Below are positions 1-8,503 of a stretch of 64,000 nt of DNA, in pieces. The translations under genes were made by a program, and so were the position numbers. A model generated the notes under the pieces. That model ran no database searches, was not told the DNA's origin, and saw nothing but the letters and a program-made list of their open reading frames with translations. Position 1 is the stretch's first letter. Every line of letters starts with the position of its first letter. The stretch lies in the NCBI GenBank assembly GCA_964623625.1, contig CAZUUJ010000008.1:1-64000 (forward strand), in the 5' to 3' direction. Source of the DNA: CAZLGM01 sp964623625. Its GTDB lineage: Bacteria; Desulfobacterota; Desulfobulbia; Desulfobulbales; Desulfocapsaceae.

Positions 1-298
1 TCAGGGAGTTGAATCCCGCACCTTTGTGCCAGTTCTTTGAGCGCTGCTGGAAAATCGAGATTGTTGTATTTCATGAGAAAAGAAAAACATCACCTGACTC
101 ACCACAACCGAAACAGTAGTAGAACTGTTTGGCAGGATGAACAGAAAACGATGGTGTTTTCTCACTATGGAATGGACAGCATCCCAGGTACCGGGCACCG
201 CTTTTCTTCAGGCTGACATGCTCCCCTATTATCCGGACAATATCTGCCTGTTCCTTTACCCTGGCAACGACATCCTCTCCTGAATCAAAACCGGCCAT
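1..298 (-). CDS. dnaG: DNA primase DnaG, N-terminal part with apparent frameshift (runs off window)
   Basis: Synthesises RNA primers for replication. The visible part holds the CHC2 zinc-binding domain (about residues 40-70 from this start): a CPFH motif, EKTPSF, and CFGCG. The frame stops at 71-73 just after the zinc finger. Reading one frame over from about 74 restores typical primase sequence (MKYNNLDFPAALKEL, then AQRCGIQLP) to the window edge. The break coincides with a run of five A at 83-87 on the plus strand, where one more base would restore a GDVFSFLMKY-like sequence. A sequencing or assembly error is more likely than gene loss, because primase is essential. A TTG at 331 is an alternative start; the ATG at 298 gives the more usual N-terminus. 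Confidence 0.88.
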
Positions 299-532
299 AC
301 CCGCAGCATTCCGTTTTTTCTTTTTTTTCAACCAACAACCGTTTATCTTATATCGTAGCCTGCCTCTCTCACCAGTTCATGAGAAGTACAGGATAGCTTT
401 GAACAGAGAACCTAATGAACGGTCTCTTGTCAAGCAACAAACAATTTGTCTGGAGGGAATCGGCAACTGCACAGTATGATTGTTACTGATATACTGTAGC
501 TGACAACCGCCAATAATACGACTCTTCACCCC

Positions 533-1252
533 ATGGATGACATCAGTAAAGCCCTGGCGCTTGAGGTAAAAAAGGAAATAGCCGATCGCTATTTCGGCTT
601 CCGCAAACAGATCGAAAACGATACCTCCGCCTATCTTGCAAAGATTGCGGAGACTGCTCTGAATCTGGAAAACAATGTGGGTTTTGACCTCATCCGGATA
701 TACTCACTTCTTCAGGGCGACCATCTTATAAACGAGTTTATCCGGCTCACCGGCTTTGAATCCAAGTTCTTTTTCGACTCCTATGTCAACAATTCACCAA
801 CTATCCGCAAGCGGGTGTTTGCCTCGAGATCGATCCGTGGCTTCACAGGAAAACGGAGATTTAAAAACCTGTTTTACGATACCTATGAAGAACTGTATAC
901 CAATATCCACGAATTTCATGAAACCATGGATGAGCTCACTGAAGAATATGAGGTGATCGAGGAACAGATCAAGATTTTTTACCGAAAAAACGATATTTGC
1001 ATGATTATGCAGTTCTTTCGAAGTTTTGACAATCTCAGTTTCGGAAAGCTCGACCTTTCAACCCAAGAAGAGTGTTCCGTCCAATCAGGAGACCTCGAAA
1101 AAAAACTGCGGATCGTCCCACCTCCGCCTGCTGTGGAACTGTTGCCCGACATTCCAATAATCCCTCAGCTCCATACAATCAAACCGGAATTAGAGGGCCT
1201 TATTAACAAGGCCTTTGATTGTCAGCAGAATTCTGATCCAAAATGTTTCTAA
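533..1252 (+). CDS. Conserved-looking hypothetical protein, 239 aa
   Basis: I do not recognise a family. The protein has no signal peptide or membrane segment. It is rich in charged and aromatic residues and looks mostly helical (about residues 1-185), with a proline-rich stretch near residues 195-212 containing four prolines in a row, and a short C-terminal tail. No strong Shine-Dalgarno sequence precedes the ATG. It lies alone on the plus strand between dnaG, which runs the other way, and htpX, about 230 bp downstream. Codon use and the absence of a competing opposite-strand frame over most of its length support a real gene. Confidence 0.7.
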   Translation: MDDISKALALEVKKEIADRYFGFRKQIENDTSAYLAKIAETALNLENNVGFDLIRIYSLLQGDHLINEFIRLTGFESKFFFDSYVNNSPTIRKRVFASRSIRGFTGKRRFKNLFYDTYEELYTNIHEFHETMDELTEEYEVIEEQIKIFYRKNDICMIMQFFRSFDNLSFGKLDLSTQEECSVQSGDLEKKLRIVPPPPAVELLPDIPIIPQLHTIKPELEGLINKAFDCQQNSDPKCF

Positions 1253-1483
1253 CTCCTGATTACCAATGATTCTCAGCCTAGACTGGCTAATCAACAACGC
1301 CTCGTGTTCAGATGAGCTTAATGTCCAATTTGGTTCTAATATATCTATTAACCGGCAACCATTCCCGTACTGCAGAATTCTTGACAACAGGTCGACACTC
1401 CTTATTTTATCTGCAGAGCAAAAAAGAACGATAGAAGACCAGACAGCTAATAAATATTTCCTTTTTCCCGGACGAGACGAACA

Positions 1484-2326
1484 ATGACAAGTATGATGAA
1501 AACCGGATTTCTTATGGCTATCCTGACCGCCCTGTTCATGGTGGCTGGCCAGGCACTCGGCGGTCAGAGCGGCATGATGTTCGCCCTGTTCATGGCTCTG
1601 GCCATGAATTTTTTCAGTTACTGGTTCAGCGATAAAATTGCCTTGAAGATGGGTGGCGCCCAGGAGGTGACGCCCCAGGAAGCTCCAGAGCTTCACAACA
1701 TGGTCTCAGGGTTGGCCAATCGTGCCTCACTGCCCAAACCACGGGTCTATGTGATCCGTAACGATACCCCCAACGCCTTTGCCACAGGCCGCAATCCCGA
1801 ACACGGCGCTGTTGCTGTGACAACCGGGCTCATGCGGATTCTGGATCGCGACGAGCTCGAAGGAGTGATCGCCCATGAGCTGGGTCACATCAAGAATCGG
1901 GACATTCTGATCAGCAGTATAGCCGCGACCATGGCGGGAGCTATCAGTTATCTGGCAACCATGGCTCAATGGGCCATGATCTTCGGCGGTCGAAGTGATA
2001 GCGACAGAGGAGGCGGTTTGATCGGTTCTCTGGCAATGATGCTTGTGGCGCCCCTGGCGGCCATGTTGATCCAGTTCGCCATTTCCCGCTCACGGGAATA
2101 CCAGGCGGATGCCACCGGCGCCGCTATCTGCGGTCGTCCGGGTCCTCTGGCTTCGGCCCTGGGAAAACTGGAAAACTATAACCGCCAGGCCCCCATGGAT
2201 GTCAATCCGGCAACCGCCCAGATGTATATTGTCAACCCGCTTTCAGCACGCCAGTTCGCCAAGCTATTTTCCACCCATCCTCCGATACAGGAACGGATCA
2301 GCAGGCTGATGGCAGGTGGTCTATAA
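1484..2326 (+). CDS. htpX: Zinc metalloprotease HtpX
   Basis: Membrane-bound M48-family protease that degrades damaged membrane proteins. Two hydrophobic segments lie near residues 8-26 and 30-48. The zinc-binding HELGH motif is at residues 131-135, and the third ligand Glu is in SREYQAD (about residue 205). Two further hydrophobic stretches follow the HELGH helix (about 143-168 and 180-200). At 280 aa it has the normal family length. The ATG codons at 1493 and 1496 are possible alternative starts; none has a strong ribosome site. It is convergent with the hemerythrin gene, and a short palindromic repeat lies between them. Confidence 0.95.
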   Translation: MTSMMKTGFLMAILTALFMVAGQALGGQSGMMFALFMALAMNFFSYWFSDKIALKMGGAQEVTPQEAPELHNMVSGLANRASLPKPRVYVIRNDTPNAFATGRNPEHGAVAVTTGLMRILDRDELEGVIAHELGHIKNRDILISSIAATMAGAISYLATMAQWAMIFGGRSDSDRGGGLIGSLAMMLVAPLAAMLIQFAISRSREYQADATGAAICGRPGPLASALGKLENYNRQAPMDVNPATAQMYIVNPLSARQFAKLFSTHPPIQERISRLMAGGL

Positions 2327-2394
2327 CAAGAATAGACCATCTCCCACAACCGAAAAATAGCACTTTGGTTCAACTTGTGGGCTGACCTGCCAAC

Positions 2395-2442
2395 TTCCTG
2401 AATCCATGGCGTAACGGCAACCAATGGTCACGGATTTGGGAA
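2395..2442. repeat. Family 1 palindromic element, short copy
   Basis: Imperfect inverted repeat between the convergent htpX and hemerythrin genes. The left end TTCCTGAATCC pairs with the right end, whose reverse complement is TTCCCAAATCCGTGACC. The ends match the CTGAATCCGTG termini of the longer copies elsewhere in the window. There is no T-run typical of an intrinsic terminator, although the position between convergent genes would suit that role. Confidence 0.6.
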
Positions 2443-2451
2443 TGTTGGAAC

Positions 2452-2973
2452 CTACGGCTTCAGATAGTGAACAAACTGCCTGTCCGTTCCCTGGATGTGG
2501 TCGAGAAACCAGCCGGCAAGAAACCCAAGGATAGGCCGCAGATCGATACGGGACTGCTCACAGGACTTGTATAGTTGGTCGACCTGTTTCTTGAACAGGT
2601 CATGTTTTTTTACATGATGATCTTTCTGGGGATAATCACTGGCAAGAAAAAGTTCCTCTTCAGCGGCAAAATGCTCAATTGCATAATTACGGAGCTCTTC
2701 GAGAATCTCGACCATTTTTCCCCCACCTACAGGCGTCGACCGGCCGGTCTTAACCCACTGATGGATCTCATTGATCAGTGCGGCAAGCCTCCGGTGCTGG
2801 GCATCGATATCTTTAATTCCCGTATTATACTCATCTGACCAGATGATAAGCGGCTTAACCCTTCTGTTTTCCGTGGTTGAAACACTCTTTTTATTATCTG
2901 TCCCGGCTTCTTTTTTCCAGGATAACAGAATCTCACCCTGGCAATGAGGGCAGTTGATCGAAATCTCGCTCAT
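2452..2973 (-). CDS. Bacteriohemerythrin-type di-iron protein with N-terminal CPHC motif
   Basis: Oxygen-binding or oxygen-sensing four-helix hemerythrin domain, typical of microaerophiles and anaerobes. From the chosen start the ligand pattern is visible: H60 (AQH), H101 and E105 (HFAAEE), H119 or H120 and H124 (HHVKKH), H159 and D164 (HIQGTD). The N-terminus carries CPHC at residues 8-11, which looks like half of a zinc ribbon. The start at 2973 is preferred to the one at 3021 because GAGGA lies just upstream. The protein is soluble, with no signal peptide. It may store or deliver oxygen, or report it; the sequence does not decide. Confidence 0.88.
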   Translation of the reverse strand: MSEISINCPHCQGEILLSWKKEAGTDNKKSVSTTENRRVKPLIIWSDEYNTGIKDIDAQHRRLAALINEIHQWVKTGRSTPVGGGKMVEILEELRNYAIEHFAAEEELFLASDYPQKDHHVKKHDLFKKQVDQLYKSCEQSRIDLRPILGFLAGWFLDHIQGTDRQFVHYLKP

Positions 2974-3064
2974 ATATTCCTCACTTGTCTTTTGTTCTAT
3001 CGCCAAATCACTTGTAGGCATAACAACGATACCACATCAGGCCCGTCTGCCGTATCACGTTTTC

Positions 3065-3100
3065 TCTTGGATCTGTGAGCATTAGCTTACGGATTCAAGA
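3065..3100. repeat. Family 1 palindromic element, small hairpin copy
   Basis: A 16-base stem with a 4-base ATTA loop: TCTTGGATCTGTGAGC pairs with GCTTACGGATTCAAGA. The outer sequence matches the family 1 terminus. The TGA stop codon of the truncated MFS copy (3095-3097) lies inside the right arm. On the minus strand it follows that reading frame, so it could act as its terminator, but no T-run follows. Confidence 0.6.
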
Positions 3101-3475
3101 GCCTTTTTGTCGATATAAATTGCTATCATCCCCCATTCGGTAGAAGCTGAAGAGGCTAATCAATACGATAACCATCATTGCATACCAGGGGAACCAGCCA
3201 ATCGATTCGATGAACGAAATATTTATTATCTGCTGTTCGGACAGATTTGGTAATGTCTCATTCAGGTTGCCCCGCATGAGCGATATAAGTACAGTATACA
3301 GGATACCGATGAAACCGTAAGCCAGATTCAAGGCAAGCCCCTTAAAACTAGGAACCGTTGCCCGCCGCTCCGAAGCGGTTATCCGGTTTAGGTAATGGCT
3401 GGAAAAAAAGATGTACACATCATGAAACGGTGAGCAGTGCCACCGGTATAACCCCGAAATATGGGAATGTAAAAG
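3095..3475 (-). pseudogene. Truncated second copy of the 3' end of the MFS transporter gene
   Basis: About 315 bp (3158-3471) is nearly identical to 4599-4912, inside the complete MFS gene. It encodes the same last membrane segments (FFSSHYLNRITASERR, then SEQQIINISFIESIGWF). The last 15-20 residues differ (SFYRMGDD here, SFYRIGEN in the full gene). At the upstream end of the fragment two small deletions (one A in an A-run near 3403, and one base near 3424) break the frame, and homology fades after about 3490. It has no N-terminal half and cannot make a transporter. Confidence 0.8.
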
Positions 3476-3613
3476 GCTGGCTGACTGGATCTGAACAAGG
3501 GGAAATCAACTGCTTGCCCTTCAAAAAGTGGACCTGGAGTATTATAAGATGGTCCTGGCGGTAAACAATCCCCGAGACAACGAGCCTAGCCTCACCGAGA
3601 AAATCGAATAGCT

Positions 3614-4330
3614 ATGGAATATCATCTGTCTGGTTTAATAAGCGCCTTTTTTGTCTCTATTTCTCTGACTGGAATTGCATTTCAGGTGCGCCTTGTCTGG
3701 CAAAGGAAACGAGACTACCGGGAAGGGCGTCTCGTTGATGAACGCCCTACGGCCATTATCAGCTTGAATCGTTTTTTTACAAGCTTTCTGGCTTTCTACG
3801 CCATGCTCATGTACGGCGTTTGTCTGGCGCGGTTTAACCATTATCTTGTCTGGCCCAGGGCCTTTGCATTGGGGCTTTTATTAGTGTTGCTTTTTGAAAT
3901 ACGGTTTGACCGAAAGGACAGGAGTTCGACCATCTTCTTTTCCCTGGCTCTGGCGCTCGTGGCATGTGCCATCATTTTGCCTCTAATAGGAATACGAGGC
4001 TTGGTGCACAACGCCGGGTTGTCTCATGGCCTGATCTTATTTTCTGCCGTTCTCCTCGGACAGGGGGCTTTTCATCAGCTTCTGCAAATAAGAAGGTCCG
4101 GCCGAACCGGCGGTCTCTCTTTGACCATGCACCAACTCTTTTTTTTAAAAGACGTTACTTCCCTGATTTTTGGTGTCGTGATGGGCTTTAAAAATGGTTG
4201 GCCTGTTTTGCTTTTTCACGGAGTCAGCTTAACGGTTCAGTGTTCAACGATGTGGCATTTTCGGTGGGTTAAACAAAGTCCTGTTGCGGCACAAAGACGT
4301 ACTGTTGCGGATGAATTAAATCAAGGGTAG
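3614..4330 (+). CDS. Multi-pass membrane protein, possibly PQ-loop-like
   Basis: 238 aa with about seven hydrophobic segments (roughly residues 7-28, 52-72, 78-95, 103-122, 133-153, 172-190, 195-212). Two places resemble each other: a Gln-containing helix end followed by basic residues (AFQVRLVWQRKR near residue 22, and AFHQLLQIRRSGRTGGLSL near 150). The second is reminiscent of the PQ-loop of SWEET/cystinosin-like carriers, but the Pro-Gln pair itself is missing, so this is only a suggestion. The gene sits between the complete MFS gene and its truncated copy, and runs in the opposite direction. No signal peptide other than the first membrane helix. Confidence 0.65.
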   Translation: MEYHLSGLISAFFVSISLTGIAFQVRLVWQRKRDYREGRLVDERPTAIISLNRFFTSFLAFYAMLMYGVCLARFNHYLVWPRAFALGLLLVLLFEIRFDRKDRSSTIFFSLALALVACAIILPLIGIRGLVHNAGLSHGLILFSAVLLGQGAFHQLLQIRRSGRTGGLSLTMHQLFFLKDVTSLIFGVVMGFKNGWPVLLFHGVSLTVQCSTMWHFRWVKQSPVAAQRRTVADELNQG

Positions 4331-4400
4331 CGACGGAAAACCACAGGCTCTATTACTAAAATGGATTAGGCATGATGATCCAGGAAGGGCGATCAAGAAA

Positions 4401-4592
4401 ATGGGTTCGAGAATCGGTTCGGTGGTATCTGTTGTCCTTTGTCAGGTCTGTTTCTTTGGCTGTGTGACGATACTGAATGAGTATCAGCCAAGGTCATCTG
4501 CAGAAAAGGAAAACTTCTACAATCCGGTGCTCATACTCAGGAATCTTTTTGTAGGTACATCCCACTATTTTCCCCTATTCGGTAAAAGCTGA
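4401..4592 (+). CDS. Possible short lipoprotein-like ORF, 63 aa
   Basis: A hydrophobic N-terminus ending in CFFGC could be a lipoprotein signal, and AGGAAGGG lies about 11 bases before the ATG. However, the last 56 bases overlap the 3' end of the convergent MFS gene, and the protein ends in sequence that is just the antisense of that gene. It may be a gene truncated when the MFS segment was duplicated here, or simply a chance frame. Confidence 0.25.
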   Translation: MGSRIGSVVSVVLCQVCFFGCVTILNEYQPRSSAEKENFYNPVLILRNLFVGTSHYFPLFGKS

Positions 4593-5910
4593 TAAGGGTA
4601 ATCAATACGATAACCATCATTGCATACCAGGGGAACCAGCCAATCGATTCGATGAACGAAATATTTATTATCTGCTGTTCGGACAGATTTGGTAATGTCT
4701 CATTCAGGTTGCCCCGCATGAGCGATATAAGTACAGTATACAGGATACCGATGAAACCGTAAGCCAGATTCAAGGCAAGCCCCTTAAAACTAGGAACCGT
4801 TGCCCGCCGCTCCGAAGCGGTTATCCGGTTTAGGTAATGGCTGGAAAAAAAAGATGTACACATCATGGCAACGGTGAGCAGTGCCACCGGTATAACCCCG
4901 AAATATGGGAAAAACCGGGAAATACCCAGTAAGGCAAAAAATGTAAGCCCGGTCAACCAGTACATATTTTGAACTGGGCTGAACCTACCAACCATCCAGC
5001 GCGCCAGCTTCGGAATGAAAAGACCGAGCAAGGCCATAGCTGAACCGATAACACCGAAACTTGCCTCCGGCAGGTCGATGAGTCGATAATACTGGCTGGT
5101 CATGGTTACCATCAATCTCAACACATGGTCATAGGCCATAGCAAAACAGATAACCGAGAGAGCAAACCCTGTCCGCACAATCCATCGGACCGACCCCATC
5201 ATCAGCCGTACCGCTTCCATTATTTTTGAGAAGAGGTCACCACTCAATCCATCCGCCTTTTTCAGATGAAGCGGTTCCTCCAACCGGCTGGTGGTGATCA
5301 CCAGCAAAACAGCCAATAGCATGGTCAGATAAATCGGAAAACGCATGCAGACCTGCTGAGAAACCATCAGGTTTGTTCCCGCAAACGAAAGTAGCCGATT
5401 AACCATTTCAGGATCATACACAAGGGCACCGATGGTCATCGCTCCGACAAAACCGGCCGATTTTGCCCGCATCTGATAATCGAGCACATACGGCCAGTCT
5501 TCCTGTTGATCAAGCTCAACCAGGGTATCGTAGGCCAGCGCTTCATCGGCCCCGCTTGCCAAAGCCTCCGCCAGGCCGCTGAAAATTCGATTGATGAAAA
5601 AGACCCAGAAAATGAGTTCAACATTGCCCAGAGGGACAAAGCCAATAAGTGCCATTTCCATCATCATCAGTACGGAGGCGGCAACCAGAAGCTGTTTCCT
5701 CCCCACAATGTCGGCAAGAGCTCCTGACGGCACTTCCGCAAGGACGATAGAGGCGGCCCATACACTGTTGAGCAGGGCAAACTGCTCAATGGTCAGGCCG
5801 AAGTCGAGAAACAGGATTGTAAAAACCGGATAATAGAATCTGGCGTTGAAAAGAACGCGAAAGAGAATGAAAAAACGGATATTGGGTATGGACAGGGGAG
5901 AGACCGTCAT
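4537..5910 (-). CDS. Major facilitator superfamily transporter
   Basis: 457 aa with about twelve hydrophobic segments. The loop after the second helix reads GALADIVGRKQL, matching the MFS motif GxxxDxxGRR/K. A charged central region (about residues 205-225, around SRLEEPLHLKKADG) separates the two six-helix halves. It follows the TIM-like gene by about 20 bp on the same strand, so the two may be co-transcribed. The substrate cannot be told from sequence. Its last 320 bp exist a second time at 3095-3475. Confidence 0.85.
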   Translation of the reverse strand: MTVSPLSIPNIRFFILFRVLFNARFYYPVFTILFLDFGLTIEQFALLNSVWAASIVLAEVPSGALADIVGRKQLLVAASVLMMMEMALIGFVPLGNVELIFWVFFINRIFSGLAEALASGADEALAYDTLVELDQQEDWPYVLDYQMRAKSAGFVGAMTIGALVYDPEMVNRLLSFAGTNLMVSQQVCMRFPIYLTMLLAVLLVITTSRLEEPLHLKKADGLSGDLFSKIMEAVRLMMGSVRWIVRTGFALSVICFAMAYDHVLRLMVTMTSQYYRLIDLPEASFGVIGSAMALLGLFIPKLARWMVGRFSPVQNMYWLTGLTFFALLGISRFFPYFGVIPVALLTVAMMCTSFFSSHYLNRITASERRATVPSFKGLALNLAYGFIGILYTVLISLMRGNLNETLPNLSEQQIINISFIESIGWFPWYAMMVIVLITLISFYRIGENSGMYLQKDS

Positions 5911-5932
5911 ACCTGTTCAGGGAGGAACAACT

Positions 5933-6625
5933 TTAATTACCGGCCACAGCCCGGCAGACAACTGTAAACGATTCGGGATCAAGGCTGGATTCGCCGACAA
6001 ACAGTCCCGAGACCCCTTCAAGCGATCCATAACGGTTGACATTATCCGGATGAATGGCTCCGCCATACACTACCGGGACCTTGGGGTATATCTGTGTGAT
6101 GAATGAGACTGCCTGTTCGATCTGTTTCGGCTCTTCCGGTATCCTGAAATTCATAGCCTCAACCGGACCATAGGCGATGATCATCCGGTCACAATCAGCA
6201 TCGGCCAACGAAGTAAGTTGAGACATGGCATACGGTTGATCAACACAGACGATAGGGGCAAGTCCACTATCACAACACTCATTCACCTTATTGGCCACAT
6301 CCTGGGAAGTTTCATGGAAATAGCGTCGTCTCTCCGAATGGCCGACAATAACGAACTGAGCAAGCCCATTGATCATATCGGCAGCCACAGCCCCGGTGTA
6401 AGATCCCTTGGGAAATGGAGAAATATCCTGGGCGGCCAGAGAAACGTTTTCCAGCCCAAGTTCTTGCAGGTGTCGGGCGGTTTCACGCAGAAAAATAAAC
6501 GAAGGAGCGATAATAACCTCAAGATCCGGGTCGGGTCGATATTTGGAAGAAAACACATCAAACCACTGCTGGATATTGTCCCAGGTCTTATTGCATTTCC
6601 AATTGCCGATCACATACTTTTTCAT
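5933..6625 (-). CDS. Triosephosphate isomerase-like protein lacking the catalytic glutamate
   Basis: The TIM-barrel fold of triosephosphate isomerase is clear: GNWKCN at residues 7-12 (with the active-site Lys10), AAQDISPFPKGSYTG at 64-78, GHSERR at 95-100 (catalytic His96), and YGGAIHPDNV plus GLFVGESSLD near the C-terminus. The loop-6 region, normally AYEPVWAIGTG, reads AYGPVEAMNF at 151-160, so Gly153 stands where the catalytic base Glu belongs and the flexible-lid motif is absent. At 230 aa it is about 20 residues shorter than usual. It is probably a paralogue with changed or lost activity, and the real tpiA would be elsewhere. Neighbours are yggU (12 bp upstream) and the MFS gene. Confidence 0.8.
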   Translation of the reverse strand: MKKYVIGNWKCNKTWDNIQQWFDVFSSKYRPDPDLEVIIAPSFIFLRETARHLQELGLENVSLAAQDISPFPKGSYTGAVAADMINGLAQFVIVGHSERRRYFHETSQDVANKVNECCDSGLAPIVCVDQPYAMSQLTSLADADCDRMIIAYGPVEAMNFRIPEEPKQIEQAVSFITQIYPKVPVVYGGAIHPDNVNRYGSLEGVSGLFVGESSLDPESFTVVCRAVAGN

Positions 6626-6636
6626 AGTTTTCGTCT

Positions 6637-6951
6637 CTAATTATTATCCGTTTTTGCCGTTTCAAGAGCGGATCTGATCTCCTGCAAGCTCAGCCCTGAA
6701 ATAGCGCACCGTTTTCTTCTGGACTGCAGACCGCCGATCACTTTAATCCTGCTCTTGGGTATCTGAAAAAACGACGACAGCAAGGAAACAACCGCCTTAT
6801 TGGCTTTGCCTTCCACCGGCGAAGCGGTCACCGCTACTTTCAAGGCTCCGTCATAAAGACCGCAGAACCTGGTCGACGAAGCTTTCGGCTGAACATACAG
6901 AGAGAGGATGACCGTACCGTCTTTTCGGATCGAAACATACTCCATAAACAT
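6637..6951 (-). CDS. YggU/DUF167 family protein
   Basis: 104 aa. The family core is visible: LYVQPKASSTRF, then DGALKVAVTASPVEGKANKAVVSLLSSFF, then IPKSRIKVIGGLQSRRKR. The function of the family is not established. It stands 12 bp before the TIM-like gene and just after the DivIVA-domain and YggT genes; yggT, divIVA-like and yggU genes are frequently neighbours in bacteria, which supports the assignment. ATG codons at 6951 and 6945 are both possible. Confidence 0.9.
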   Translation of the reverse strand: MFMEYVSIRKDGTVILSLYVQPKASSTRFCGLYDGALKVAVTASPVEGKANKAVVSLLSSFFQIPKSRIKVIGGLQSRRKRCAISGLSLQEIRSALETAKTDNN

Positions 6952-6998
6952 AAACTACCGGACACCGTGCATCTTACCCTGCATATGGGAAATACAGG

Positions 6999-8015
6999 TT
7001 AATCGGTCGGCAGAAAGAGGGTTTTACTGATCTCATCAAGATAATCGGTATCAAAGGGCATCTCCTCTGGAAGAGGAATAGTATGGAAGAGTTCAAACTC
7101 TCCTGTCAATGAATCAACCACTCTGTATTTCTTTTGAGTCGGATTGTTGTTCGGCCCAGCATGATCAACGTGCTGTCTGGTGCTTGCTGGTGAAACAACC
7201 TCCCTTTGTGAGGTTATTTCAGTTGTTGCCAACATTTCCCCGGAAGCAGGATCTCTGTCCAGCAATTTATTGCCAACCCTCATGGTATTTTCGAGGTTTT
7301 CGAGATACTCATTGACAATGGCCCGGAGCCGTACCTTAACCTGCTCATACTCGGCCCTCATCCGTTGAATCTCGGCTGGAAACATTGCAAGCTCTTCTCT
7401 GGCCTCATCCCTCATGCGCTCGACTTCACGACGTGCCTTATAGAGGTCTTCCTCTACCTGGCGCTGATTTTCCTCCAACACCTCCTCTGCCTGTTGACTC
7501 TGATTGGTAAATTTTTCTTCAAGCAGGTTGTTTTTTTGCCTCAGCTCCCGGTTCTGCTCTTCAAGCTTCCGGATCTGTTGAAGCAATCCGTTTTGTACCG
7601 AGCGCTCCTCTGCCACACCGACTTTCATCTCTTTGACACGACTATCGGCTGCACTCAACTGCTTGAGGACCGACTGCTTTTCTCCCTCAAGCCGATTGAT
7701 AATTGCGTGCAGCTTGCCCAGTTTCTGTTTCTGCCGGTTCAGCTTTTCATTTCCCTCACGACATTGACGGGTCAACGACTCGACTGTTTTTCTGTATTCA
7801 CCAACATCCTTCTTCCAGGTGATACTCTTTTCCCGTATTATACCGATTTTTTGGTTGAGCACTTCGACACTTCGTTGTCGTCTATCAAGTTTCTCCAGGC
7901 ATTGGAGCAGTTCCTCGGCGACCTGGTCTAGGAATCCCTGCACTTTGGCCTTATCATATCCGCGAAGCTTAACCTTGAATTCCGCATCCCTAATCGATTG
8001 TGGAGTAATTGTCAT
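6999..8015 (-). CDS. DivIVA-domain coiled-coil protein
   Basis: 338 aa. Residues 1-40 match the DivIVA N-terminal membrane-binding and dimerisation region (ITPQSIRDAEFKVKLRGYDKAKVQGFLDQVAEEL). A long coiled coil follows to about residue 245, rich in Glu, Gln, Lys and Leu. The C-terminal 90 residues are low-complexity and end in an acidic tail. DivIVA-family proteins mark curved membranes and division sites; a role in pole or division-site organisation is an inference here. It lies about 100 bp after yggT and about 50 bp before yggU, on the same strand. Confidence 0.88.
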   Translation of the reverse strand: MTITPQSIRDAEFKVKLRGYDKAKVQGFLDQVAEELLQCLEKLDRRQRSVEVLNQKIGIIREKSITWKKDVGEYRKTVESLTRQCREGNEKLNRQKQKLGKLHAIINRLEGEKQSVLKQLSAADSRVKEMKVGVAEERSVQNGLLQQIRKLEEQNRELRQKNNLLEEKFTNQSQQAEEVLEENQRQVEEDLYKARREVERMRDEAREELAMFPAEIQRMRAEYEQVKVRLRAIVNEYLENLENTMRVGNKLLDRDPASGEMLATTEITSQREVVSPASTRQHVDHAGPNNNPTQKKYRVVDSLTGEFELFHTIPLPEEMPFDTDYLDEISKTLFLPTD

Positions 8016-8115
8016 GCCCGGACCTCTTCAGATTCTTTGGATTATTTCATGCTCTTTTCACCTGTTCATAGAAAGACACCGGACCCCCAGCCATCGGACC
8101 TGAATGATTCCAGTG

Positions 8116-8409
8116 TTATCCGGTAAACATCTTTTGTAAGGTGCTCAGCAAAACACTCTGAATAAACAAAATTGCCATGATCAGTATTAACGGAGAAAAA
8201 TCGATTCCTCCCATGCTGATCGGCAATATCCGTCTGATTCTACCCAGCAGCGGTTCCGTAATATCATAGATAAAACGGACAATGGGATTATAGGGATCGG
8301 CGTTGACCCAGGAAATCACAGCTCTGGCAATAATAACCCACATATATATATCCAGCAGAAAATTAACAAACTGGATAATCTTCAGTAAAAAATGACCCAT
8401 TATTTCCAT
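8116..8409 (-). CDS. YggT family membrane protein
   Basis: 97 aa with two hydrophobic segments (about residues 8-30 and 70-90). The typical YggT signature is present: ARAVISWVNADPYNPIVRFIYDITEPLLGRIRRILP. The family is linked to osmotic tolerance and division in other bacteria, but its molecular role is unclear. It is the first gene of the yggT, divIVA-like, yggU run. M1 or M4 (8400) could be the start; GGA lies before the second. Confidence 0.9.
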   Translation of the reverse strand: MEIMGHFLLKIIQFVNFLLDIYMWVIIARAVISWVNADPYNPIVRFIYDITEPLLGRIRRILPISMGGIDFSPLILIMAILFIQSVLLSTLQKMFTG

Positions 8410-8503
8410 CTTCTTCTTATAACTCCCTCACTGATCAATCTATCCATCAACAACAAAATATTCCTGGACCGGGGATCGATGTCGGTTTTTCAGTTCAGTG
8501 TGA

